From the NCBI GenBank assembly GCA_051294375.1, contig JBJCIZ010000631.1, positions 82,665-146,664 on the forward strand: 64,000 nucleotides of DNA. The letters are read 5' to 3'. Position 1 is the stretch's first letter. The number at the start of each line of letters is the position of its first letter. This DNA is from Paraspadella gotoi (taxonomy: Eukaryota; Chaetognatha). Below the pieces are notes generated by a model. That model saw only the letters and a list, made by a program, of their open reading frames with translations, did not search any database and was not told where the DNA came from. The position numbers and the translations under genes are program-made. This document shows positions 32,936-42,990 of the stretch, one piece after another.

Positions 32936-33060
32936 ATCTGTTCAATTTTCAAAACTGTAAAAGCGCTGATGAAGGCTCGAATTTGTGAGCCGAAACATGT
33001 CTGCTATGTTACAAATAAAATCGTTGTACAAATTAAATTAAAAACTTTGTTATAGATAAA
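32936..33060 (+). mobile_element. Penelope-type 3' tail with hammerhead-like motif (copy 1)
   Basis: Plus strand: CTGATGA at 32966-32972, one extra A, GGCTC (32974) pairing with GAGCC (32987) around an 8-nt loop, then GAAAC. ACAT (32995) can pair with ATGT (33006), giving a hammerhead-like order with a GUU cleavage triplet. An ATAAAATCGTTG tail follows. It lies head-to-head with the minus-strand protein fragment, the arrangement expected from a 5'-inverted Penelope insertion. The extra A at helix II and the lack of an obvious helix I argue against assuming catalysis. Confidence 0.6.
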
Positions 33061-33659
33061 AAGAAAATATTCTTTTGTAGTTCTAGTATCATAATTCATT
33101 TGCATATTTTGTACTATTCCCAGATAAAAAAATATTTACTAATATGTCTGAAATATTGCTCTTTTTCTGTAGATAATGAATATCTATTGTTAAAGCTCAT
33201 TATGTATATTCGTAAGGTAACCAAGGCTCTTAATAAATACATTTTTTGTAAGCATTTTTATGGATTTTTTGTCAGATTTCTTCTTTTAGGGAATTCTGGC
33301 GTTAAGCGTCCGAGATAAAAATTAGCGAATAAAAAAGTTGTTATTTTACTCACTGAATAAAAATACTTAAAATACTTAAAAAATACGTAAAATTGATAAA
33401 ATTATTATTCCGATAACATTGTTCAATCACATGCAATATATCCAATACCTTTTTTTTCATTGAAATCGATAGATATTAGCTAAAAATATTAGAATTAATT
33501 TTTCTTTTTGATATAATAAGAGAACCGAACTTCCTTCGCTTGATGTCGTCAGGTTACTAGTAAATATGCGTTTGAAGATTTTAAAATTGAAATACGTAGA
33601 CGCGCATAGACGCGATATGCCTTGAAAGCAAGTTGTTCCGTTACTTCCGTTACATTTTT
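33061..33659. other. AT-rich stretch with no gene
   Basis: Non-repetitive AT-rich DNA. Small frames (such as one of 72 codons at 33,100) have no recognisable motif. Confidence 0.45.
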
Positions 33660-33690
33660 AGTCGGATCTGCTTATCAGCAGATCCCGACT
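33660..33690 (+). repeat. Perfect-core stem-loop AGTCGGATCTGC
   Basis: GATCTGC pairs with GCAGATC around TTATCA. The stem extends with AGTCG/CGACT past a one-base bulge. It sits at the left edge of the repeat copy annotated next, so it may be that element's terminus. Confidence 0.8.
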
Positions 33691-34330
33691 CTATAATTCA
33701 CTTTGTCGGTCAGTCGCTCCGCCCCCTCAATATTGTCGGGCACACACTTATATCATGTCAGAACACCGACTTATGATAAATTTTGCAAAAAAAATGTCTG
33801 TCCGTCCGTCTGTCCGTCCGTCTGTCCGTCCCACCTTAGCAAAAAAACACCAATTACTCGTGATTGGATGGATGGATTTGAATAAAATTTTGTGTGTGGG
33901 TAGGGAAGTGTGTGATTAAGCTGGATATGAAGTTTTGATGGAATCGTCCAAGTGGAAATGAGTTTAAATGGAAAAAACAAAAAAATATATTTCAATATTT
34001 GAACACCAATTGCTCATGAGTGGATGGGGCAATTGATCTGGAATTTTGTATGTGGGTAGGAAAGTGTGTGATTGAGCCGGAAATCAAGTTTCGATGGAAT
34101 CGTTTGAGTGGAAATGAATTTAAATGAAAAAAAAACAAAAAACCTGTTTCACTAATTGATTATGCTTCTTTTTCCTTTTATATTAAATGTAAATGCAAGA
34201 TGAATTAAAAAATCAAGTAATTACTCAGTTAATTATTCAATTAGTCAATAAATTAATCAATAATTAATTAATCAGTCAATCAAATCAATTTTGACAAAAA
34301 ATTAAATAAAAATTTCAAAATAAATTAATT
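33691..34330 (+). repeat. Dispersed tandem-unit repeat family, copy A
   Basis: Contains a TGTC/CGTC tetranucleotide run (33,795-33,832) and then two successive copies (from about 33,846 and 34,001) of a 150-bp unit with ACACCAATT-CTC-TGA, TGTGTGGGTAGG and GGAAATGA-TTTAAATG. A tail with CACTAATTGATTATGCTTCT and ATTAATCAA runs follows. The reverse complement of the unit and tail occurs at 40,121-40,390 in permuted order, so the underlying unit is tandem. Confidence 0.8.
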
Positions 34331-35830
34331 TAAAAAAATTCTTTTCGTCAATATTTATGATAATAAGAATCAACATTGAGTAGTTATAGACAGAATATAT
34401 CAAAATGTATTAGTCCCAATTATTACAAATGTAAATATAAAATTTAGCTGTGCCTACGAGTCCTCGCAGAAAAAAATTATCACAATTTTTTTTAATGTCA
34501 TAATGCTATCATAAAATAATTTTAATGCATCATGTGAGGTATCTTATGAAATATAACGATGTCTGCTACATGACAGCACGTGAAAAAAAAATTTCTTAAT
34601 AAAAATAAAAAATCACCAGACTACGCTACCCTATTGCCCTTCTTGTGGGCGGTTGACCCTCATGGAGACAGTACCTTAGGTCTCCGAGTACCAAACAACT
34701 AAAAGATTATGAATCAAATATGGCGACAAGTGAAGTAAAAATGATCATAAGTAGCATCAACGGAATGGACCTATAAACGGACTTGGTTGGCCTAGTGATG
34801 TGATTGCTCGTCTCCTTCACGAATCATCAGAATGCCGACGAATCACAGACCTTACTTCAACCTTAGAATGACCAATGACCGACAGAGGAACCGACGGAGG
34901 GATTGATGGTCAAAATTGCTAAGAGAACTCTAGGCATTCACCTCTACACCCAAACTCAAGAAAGAACACTTCTTCAAATAATTATTGAACTGTTTAATAT
35001 TGTCATCACCTTTGTCTTAACCTTTGTCATCGTGTCATCGTTACCTATGTCATCACCCTAATCATTATCCGTCCTTAATAAACTATTGTCAACCAAATAC
35101 TTTGCCACTTATCATTTACCCTCGTTATTTGACTAAACGTCAACGGTAGGGTGGGAAGCAAATTAAGCGTGATCTGTCTCTGCGTCATAAATAACTGATG
35201 ACTTTAAACCAGGTAAATACAAATTACTGATCACTAGATCTGAAATCGTGTTAGATGAAAGATCACTGAAACGTGAATTCGATTCCATATGTGACAAATC
35301 AGTGAATCGTAAATTCAATTTGATGACAGATCACCGAGTGATAAATCCGATTCGCTGACATATCACCAGTTAGAGCGACGGTGAAGGTTGGGGTGAGACG
35401 AAGATCATCGGCGCCTCGACGTCCATCAACCAGAAAAAAAATGAGGAAAGAAAAAGGGAGGAGAGAAGAGGAGGAAGGTTGAAAAAAGAGAAGTGAAAGA
35501 AAAATTGCAATTAAAAGAATTCATTGAGTTTAAGGAAGCATCAACAAAATACAAATAAAAGAGAAATTGGGGAAAAAACCTCGTTTTTTAATTGAATGAA
35601 AGGATAGTTTTGCATTGGTGATACCAACTTTACATCTGATATGCAAAATAAACGTTAAAAACCGGAAAAACTGAAAATATTACCATTTTTAACGTTCCCT
35701 ATTAGTTATAAACATTTTTTCGACGAGGCGTCGTTTTAAAAAAGAAGAAAAAGCTCCCCACCCGTCTTTTCTTTTTTTATGTTCTAACGAGTGTTCTTGT
35801 GTTTTTGCTTTCTTGGTCGTTGTCTGCCTC
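34331..35830. other. Low-copy region with no gene; weak LTR-like features
   Basis: AT-rich sequence with a more complex segment at about 34,610-35,420. This contains CCGTCCTTAATAAACTATTG near 35,070 and repeated TCATC/GATCAC words, suggesting a decayed LTR or other non-coding element. No open frame of note. Purine-rich (GAGGA) sequence lies at 35,430-35,500. Confidence 0.35.
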
Positions 35831-36580
<750 letters not shown>

Positions 36581-37048
36581 CTTCCGGCCGTTGATTTCAA
36601 ACAGAAATGAAGGATGAATAACAAATTCTCGTCAAAACCAACCACCCGATATTTCTCGCAATGTCATTAAATCGTCGTAATTTGAATTCTACATCTCTAT
36701 TTGTTTTCTAAATCTTCGTAAGTTAGAATTTTAGTTTGTGACACCAAAGGCTAATTCGCTTTTTTTCGCAAATTTATACCCATATTTATAATATCTAGGA
36801 AAAAAAAAGTATATGACATTTTTAATAAAGGATATCAACTCGAAAACTTTTTTGATCTTAAAAAAATTAGAATGTTTTCAAATCTACATTAAATTTCCTT
36901 TCAGTAGCTTCCTTTCTATTTTTTGTAAGTCAAATCGTTTAGAAGTTAGAGGCAAAAAAATATTGGAAAAAATCATATTTAGTTTTCCACCAGTTTTGGT
37001 ATTTAGTTATTTGTTTTTATTTCGAATAGAGTTAGTTATTTTTGTTAT
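36581..37048. other. AT-rich stretch with no gene
   Basis: Non-repetitive, T-rich. No motif recognised. Confidence 0.4.
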
Positions 37049-37081
37049 TATCGTCGCAATCGCTTAGCGCTTGCGACGATA
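37049..37081. repeat. Near-perfect 33-bp palindrome
   Basis: TATCGTCGCAA (37,049) pairs with TTGCGACGATA (37,071). After a single T/C mismatch, CGC pairs with GCG around TTA. It sits immediately before a GTC-type microsatellite. Confidence 0.88.
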
Positions 37082-37091
37082 TTGTAACGCT

Positions 37092-37163
37092 TTTGCTCGT
37101 CGTGGCGTCGTCGTCGGCGTCGTCGACGGCGTCGGCGTTGTCTTCGGCGTTGTCGTCGGCGTT
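37092..37163 (+). repeat. GTC/GGCGTC microsatellite
   Basis: Units of GTCGTC and GGCGTC with TTG interruptions. GC-rich island within AT-rich surroundings. Confidence 0.85.
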
Positions 37164-37227
37164 CCAAATTATAGATCACCTTTTTTATGATTAAATTTGG
37201 GTGTATGAAGCTGAAAATTTATATACA

Positions 37228-37390
37228 GCTTCTCATCATCGATGTGCTTAAAATTGAGTCTGGACAGTTATTAAATATGTTTTGTATACGTTTTATCATA
37301 ATAAACAAATTTTCTCTCTTTTATTTTCATATTTCTTTCTCTCTCTCTTTTCTCTTTTAATTACATGTCTCTCTCCCTCTCTCTTTTCCC
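37228..37390 (-). mobile_element. Solitary inverted copy of the satellite spacer element
   Basis: Read on the minus strand this matches the satellite I spacer block by block: GAGAGAGACAT, ATTAAAAGAGAAAAGAGAGA, AAATAAAAGAGAG-AAA, ATGATAAAACGTA, CATATTTAATAACTGTCC, CAATTTTAA and ATCGATGATG. It then diverges (GAGAAGC) where the array copies have TTATTTGCAG. No 49-bp monomer flanks it. The spacer is therefore a stand-alone dispersed sequence and not unique to the array. Confidence 0.8.
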
Positions 37391-38165
37391 TAGTCACTGA
37401 TTCATAAACAAAGGGGAAAAAACGAGTCTGCAGCTCTCTCTGCAGGGCTTAATAATTTTCTCTCTTTTCTCCTGCTGCTTCTGCTGCTGCCTTTTGATTT
37501 CTTTATCTGCAGCTGACTTTGCAGGGGCTCTTTCTTTTTCTCTCTTTTCTACTGCAGCTTCTGCTGCTGCCTTTTGATTTCTTTCTTTCTCTCTCTCTCT
37601 TTTTCTCTCTCTCTCTCACTCTCTCTCTCTTTCTCTCTCTGGATAATTTTTTCCCTCTAAAAACTTTTAATATCGCTATTTATTCCCAAATTTACATCCG
37701 AGATTTTCGTGGATTTTTTTTCATAAATATTATAAATATCAATCAGAATATTTTTTTCCAATATATATTTATTACTTTATTATTTTATTTTACTTTACTT
37801 CATTTTACTTCACTTTAGTCTTTACTTCACTTCGTCAGTCTGATTCAAGTTTCACTTTGTCTTTTGTCCGGGAATGTTGACAGTGTTTAGAGAGGTCGCA
37901 TTCGATCAAACTGCTCGCTTATGCGGGCTAAAAGTAAAACAAAAGTACCTTCAATAATGTTTCTCCAGACTTAGCACTTGCTTAAAATTAAACTCGAAAA
38001 TAAGTTATTTTACTGTTTTATATTTATTATTCTTTTTTTTTCTTTTTTTTTCTGTTTATAAATTAATTTTCTTTCTAAAATTTGATTTTTTTAGTGTCAA
38101 AATTTGTCGTCAATCCAGCTTTTTCTTATGCGATTATCCTTATGCTTTTAAGATTTTTTTTTTTA
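37391..38165 (+). repeat. Composite dispersed repeat: CTGCTGC words, CT tract, core, tail
   Basis: TTCTGCTGCTGCCTTTTGAT occurs twice (about 37,477 and 37,559). A CT microsatellite, AAACTTTTAATATCGC-ATTTATT, the core CCGAGATTTTCGTGG (37,698-37,712), AT-rich DNA, and a tail CTTATGCTTTTAAGATTTTT ending near 38,162 follow. The core and tail bracket the same family elsewhere in the window. Confidence 0.7.
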
Positions 38166-39868
38166 ATTTGGCAATGCGAAAGGCCTTGCACCTCTTTTTG
38201 GTTCAAAAAAGTACTATTATAGCTCTCAGAAAAGAGAGAAAGATGCGCAACATCAACATCGGGGCTGAAAAAAATTGCGTTAAAGATGTGGAAAAATATT
38301 TCACTGTCATACCTCAATTTACCCAAACGAATGCAGGCAGTAGTCAATGCCGAGGAAGGGCATACAAAATATTGAGAATGTTTTACCCATGTTTTGTATA
38401 CTTTTTATTGAATAAATGAAATATGTTATATACTTTTTTCCTAGATAGTAGATAGTAACAATCAATGTAATGAACAAAAATGATCAAACGCGTTTAATTT
38501 CTTCATTCCGCTTTCTGATAAAACCAAATGAATTCAGTCGTGAACAGGCGCAGCTACACTCAAACGCAATTCTGTTAACTATTAAGACTCCTAGTCATAT
38601 TTTTTTTCCAACCCGTCCTCCAACTGCCGTTTCCCACTGGTTTTACTTTTCAAATAAAAGAAAATAAAACCCGATCCAATAAAAGTTTTAAGGCTTCGAC
38701 GCTCCGATGAAACCGGACTTTGATCAGGGGAGGCGGGCGGAAATACCTTTAATTGGCTCAGAGGGCGGCTTGACCTCTGTGGGGCGAAAGAAGAGGGCTG
38801 AGCGACTGGGGGATTCGATTCGCGAAGGCCAGGAGAAGCGTGGACGCGTTGGGGGGTAGCTGTGGAGTGAAAAACTGGGTTGAAGTGGTGAGAGGGGAAT
38901 AATTGGGGCTTTCGGTTGAAACGAAGGTTGGCGAAAATTTAGCGTTTAAAATTTCAACGGTGAAGGCCGACTGAGATGGTAGGCCCGTTGGGGGTTTGAA
39001 GAAAGAGTAAAAAGATTAACGTCGGGTCAGAAAGAGGCAGAAAAATGGAGGCATGAGGCGTGGAGACAGGGTCAGTCGCGTTGATCCAGATCGGACAGAG
39101 TGTCGTCACAGAGATTAACCAGGTCAAGCTCAAAGATTTGGTAGAGGGGGGGGCAGATTGGAGGCCGAAATTGGAGAGGCGGAATCGGGAGGGCGGAAGG
39201 CGAAAGAAAGGTGACGCCAGGGCGGAGATGTAGGTCGGTCGTCCGCCGGTTTTGAGGGACAGACGTCAGCGGATAATCCTGAGAAGAGGTCAAAGTTAAG
39301 AGGATTTAGTTGTTTCGATTTTTCTGGCCTCTACGAAATACCCCGGATTAAACTGGATCTAAAATATTCCGTCTTTATTTTTAGTAGGGGCTATTTTATT
39401 TGTTTTGTGGTGGGAATTGAATCCTAACAGACGTGACCATGATTAATTGATCATATAGGAACCCATTTAATTCAAGAAAAAAACCAGGTCTTCATGTTAA
39501 ACGGCGATGAGAAGACTAAGTCTGAAAATTAAATTTTAAAATTTAATGCATGAAAATTCAATTGATCGATTCTAAATGTAGATTTATTTGTTGGTTTTTT
39601 TGCAGTAAAAAAGCGAATGATTCAAATGCAAACGAATCCGCTGAAAACAATGTAGTCTCATCCGTTCAAACATAAAGTTAAAGCAGGAAATAAAGAGGCG
39701 AGAAATGTACGTATTCCTAGTATACCTCTAGTTGACAAAAATGTTGGTGAAACCGACAGAGAAAACTTGTAAGTAAATAAACAAGTTTGAGCAAACAATG
39801 TCGGATCTGCATACAATAATTAAGCGGTAATCTGCTAATCAGATGATAAATCACAATATTTTTATTTC
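38166..39868. other. Low-copy region, partly GC-richer, no recognised gene
   Basis: The stretch 38,166-38,690 is AT-rich with small frames (83 codons at 38,168; 65 at 38,470) lacking known motifs. The stretch 38,690-39,340 is purine- and G-rich with no microsatellite. The only frame of note is 73 codons on the minus strand at 39,072-39,293, which has no recognisable domain. The stretch 39,340-39,868 is AT-rich. Confidence 0.4.
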
Positions 39869-40120
39869 TTTTTTTTAACTCGCATCATTTTTTGAACTCG
39901 TATAATTTTTTCCACGCACATAATTTTTCAACTCATCATTTTTTGAATTTACATCATTTTTACAATTCGCATCATTTTTTTAACTCGCATCATTTTTTTA
40001 ACTCGCATCATTATTTCCACGCACATTATTTTTTCAACTCATAATTTTTTCAATTTACATCATTTTTACACTTCGCATCATTTTTTCAACTTGCATAATT
40101 TTTTCAACTAAATGCAACTT
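39869..40120 (+). repeat. Minisatellite of TTTTTCAACTCGCATCAT type
   Basis: About 14 degenerate units of 17-20 bp alternating a T run, AACTCGCAT or CAACTTGCAT, and CAT/AAT. The same unit type recurs at 46,740-47,840. Confidence 0.88.
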
Positions 40121-40395
40121 ATGTTTTTTCCATTTAAACTCATTTCCTCTCGAAACTTTATATCCAGCTTCATCTCACACTGTCCTACCCACACACAAAA
40201 TTTCATTCCAATCCAACAAGTCAATCACAAGTTATTGGAGCTTTTTGCTAAGATGGGATGGATGGACGGATTGATTGACTAATTATTAATTAACTGATTA
40301 ATTATTGATTTATTAATACATCTTTATTTACATTTAATATAAAAGGGAAAAGAAGCCATAATCAATTAGTGAAACAGGTTTTTTTTTGTTGAATG
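40121..40395 (-). repeat. Dispersed tandem-unit repeat family, copy B
   Basis: Reverse complement of parts of 33,830-34,280: TTTAAACTCATTTCC, CTACCCACACACAAAATTTC and TTGCTAAGATGGGATGGATG, then ATTAATTAA runs and CATAATCAATTAGTGAAACA. Block order is circularly permuted relative to copy A. Confidence 0.8.
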
Positions 40396-40500
40396 AAGAC
40401 TATCATCGCATCCATCATTTGGTTATCATCGCATCAATCCTTCGGTATACATCGCATCAATTTTGGTTATCATCAAAGTAGGCTCGATTCCTTATGCTTT
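40396..40500 (+). repeat. ATCATCGCATCAAT minisatellite with conserved tail
   Basis: Four units of TTTGGTTATCATCGCATC type, then AGGCTCGATTCCTTATGCTT, the tail shared with the composite family members at 51,490 and (inverted) 52,390. Confidence 0.8.
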
Positions 40501-40520
40501 TAATTTTTTTTTTTTTTTTT

Positions 40521-40757
40521 ATAATACCAAAAACAGTATTGACATAATCATAAACAGTAATAGTGTAAAGACTGGAAAACTAAACTATGTATTGAAATTC
40601 AATAGAAACAAAAGACCCTAACATTTAAAAGACTGGAAAACAAGTAAAAACTAAACTACATATTGAAATTCAATAAAAACAAAAGACACTAAACGTTTAA
40701 AATCATTAATAAATTTTATGAACTAATTCATAAGAAACTATAAAAAATAACGTTTAA
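40521..40757 (+). repeat. Direct repeat pair, left copy
   Basis: Matches 54,105-54,351 in order: AATACCA-AAACAGTATT, two internal copies of a 65-bp unit (GACTGGAAAAC...CTAAAC...ATTGAAATTCAATA...AAAAGAC), then ATGAACTAATTCATA and AATAACGTT. Differences are mainly indels. Confidence 0.85.
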
Positions 40758-41052
40758 GATTTTTTATATAAAAAACTACTACGCTTTTATAGGTTTTGCT
40801 GTGACTTACCGTTTTTTTTTTAATAAAAATTATTATGAATTATGATAAAGTTTTACAAAAGTGTGCGATCATAGTAAGTTAAAAATTTAGATATGGCTTC
40901 TCATCTTGAAATAGCTTTGATATTTTCTTATTACATTTGGATTTAAGTATTTTTTGTTGAATTTCCACTTCATTATGATTTACTGCAATATGCAAATGAG
41001 ATTATAGTACTCATTATATATCCAAATTAGTATATAGAAATGCTTTAATCTA
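40758..41052. other. AT-rich stretch, no gene
   Basis: Non-repetitive AT-rich sequence leading into the repeat that is duplicated across the next gap. Confidence 0.4.
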
Positions 41053-41540
41053 ATTTACAAATTGCAGTATATAATATTGAAGATTAAATTCAAATTTTTT
41101 TTTAAATCTATAATAAAAAATGGAAACTCAAATAACTTTTTAATGAGAAGCTATATCTTAATTTTAATACAAATAAAAATAAAATCGTTAACAACCTATG
41201 ATTGGAAAAATTGTAAAAATTTCCAATTGTAAACCATTGTAACATTTTTTGCCTTTCTTTTATTTATTTTTTAATTATATATATATTTTTTTCAGGCGCT
41301 GCCTTTTCTGAATCGTTAAAAAACGAGTTCAGGGTCTCTCTCAGTCTCTCTTAGTCTCTCTCTGTCTCTCTCTGTGTGCGTCTGTCTCTCTCTGTACGAT
41401 CTCTTGCGTGATCATTCGTTTTTTGAAAAATTCTGATTATTTTTTCTTTCTAAAAAAATATATATTTGATCAGGCACTGCCTTTTCTGAATCGTTTTAAA
41501 CGAGTTCAGGCTCTCTCTCTCTCTCCCTCCGTCTCCCTCC
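41053..41540 (+). repeat. Sequence duplicated at 42,506-42,990
   Basis: From TTGCAGTATATAATATTGAA through two modules of CTGCCTTTTCTGAATCGTT plus ACGAGTTCAGG and CT tracts, up to CTCTCCCTCCGTCTCC. The second copy begins exactly after the 25-N gap and differs only by a few indels and substitutions. Confidence 0.92.
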
Positions 41541-42005
41541 CTCTCTCTCTCTTTCTCTCTATCTCTCTCTCTCTCTTTCTCTTTATCTGTCTCTTTCTCT
41601 CTCTCTCTCTCTTTTTTTTTTTTTTTTCAAAAAGAATTTTAGTCACTTTTTTTTTTCACCACCGTCACAAGGCGATGAGAAAACGAGTTCCGGCTCTCTC
41701 TCTCTCTCTCTCTCTCTTATCTTTCTCTCTATCTGTCTCTTTCTCTCTCCTCTCTCACTCTCTCTCTCTCTCTCTCTTTTTTTTTTTTTAGAAAAATAAT
41801 TTTTTAGTCACTTTTTTTTTTCACCACCGTCACTAGGCGACGAGTAAAGATTAAACGAGTTCCGGCTCTCTCTCTCTCTCTCTCTCTTTCTCTCTTTTTT
41901 TTTCTCTCTCTCTCTCTCTCTATCATTCTCTTTTTTTTTACAAAAAAAAATTTTTAGTCACTTTTTTTTCACCACCGTCACTAGGCGACGAGTAAACGAG
42001 TTCCA
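41541..42005 (+). repeat. Tandem modules of CT tract, T run and CACCACCGTCAC block
   Basis: Three modules of about 110-150 bp, each with a CT microsatellite, a run of T, TTTTTAGTCAC, TTTTTCACCACCGTCAC, AGGCGA-GAG and AACGAGTTCCGGCT. An inverted relative is at 53,440-53,560. Confidence 0.88.
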
Positions 42006-42035
42006 GCTCTGCAGCGTCTGTTCAGCTTCTTTCTT

Positions 42036-42079
<44 letters not shown>

Positions 42080-42480
42080 GATCGTTCGTTTTTTGAAAAA
42101 TCTTATTATTTCTTTCCTTATAAAAACTTTTATTATCGCCATTTATTTTTTTTCTCAATACAAAATCCAAATTTACATCCGAGATTTTCGTGGATTCATT
42201 TTAGAAAAAGGGAAGAATAACTTATAATGCAGGCAATGTCACATGTACATCAACTTGTGTGACAGGCAATTGCGCGGATTAATATAAATAATATAATAAG
42301 TATCTTGTAAAAGTGATGGAGGCCCTTAAACCACCAAAGCCTGTCCAAAGATCAGGGGCGAGATAGCTTATTTATTAAATGAATGGATAATTTTTATATT
42401 GGTTGTACCAATTTCATAAAAAATTCAGCTCCTTGTATTTTGATGCTAGTGCGGAGTACAATAAGTATTCCCCTCGATCA
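42006..42480 (+). mobile_element. Dispersed CT-tract element, copy 2
   Basis: GCGTCTGTTCAGCTTCTTTC, CT microsatellite, TTATTATCGCCATTTATT, core CCGAGATTTTCGTGG (42,179), ATGCAGGCAATGTCACATGT, GTGATGGAGGCCC and GTATTCCCC. The first part matches 20,564-20,890. The last 255 bp match 50,107-50,355 almost exactly. It stops at the gap. Confidence 0.85.
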
Positions 42481-42505
42481 NNNNNNNNNNNNNNNNNNNN
42501 NNNNN
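42481..42505. other. Assembly gap (25 N)
   Basis: The sequence to its right repeats 41,053 onward, so the join is suspect. Confidence 1.
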
Positions 42506-42990
42506 TTACATATTGCAGTATATAATATTGAAGATTAAATTCAAATTTTTTTTTTAAATCTATAATAAAAATGGAAACTCAAAATAACTTTTTAATGAGA
42601 AGCTATATCTTAATTTTAATACAAATAAAAATAAAATCGTTAACAACCTATGATTGGAAAAATTGTAAAAATTTCCAATTGTAAACCATTGTAACATTTT
42701 TTGCCTTTCTTTTATTTATTTTTTAATTATATATATATTTTTTCAGGCGCTGCCTTTTCTGAATCGTTAAAAAACGAGTTCAGGGTCTCTCTCAGTCTCT
42801 CTTAGTCTCTCTCTGTCTCTCTCTGTGTGCGTCTGTCTCTCTCTGTACGATCTCTTGCGTGATCATTCGTTTTTTGAAAAATTCTGATTATTTTTTTCTT
42901 TCTAAAAAAAATATATATTTGATCAGGCACTGCCTTTTCTGAATCGTTTTAAAACGAGTTCAGGCTCTCTCTCTCTCTCCCTCCGTCTCC
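42506..42990 (+). repeat. Second copy of 41,053-41,540
   Basis: Same block order and near-identical sequence as 41,053-41,540. At 42,991 it switches abruptly from the CT tract to unrelated sequence. Confidence 0.92.

Noticed and set aside
32966-33010. A canonical, active hammerhead ribozyme
   Set aside because: An extra A separates CTGATGA from helix II and no convincing helix I can be drawn, so only a hammerhead-like motif is claimed.
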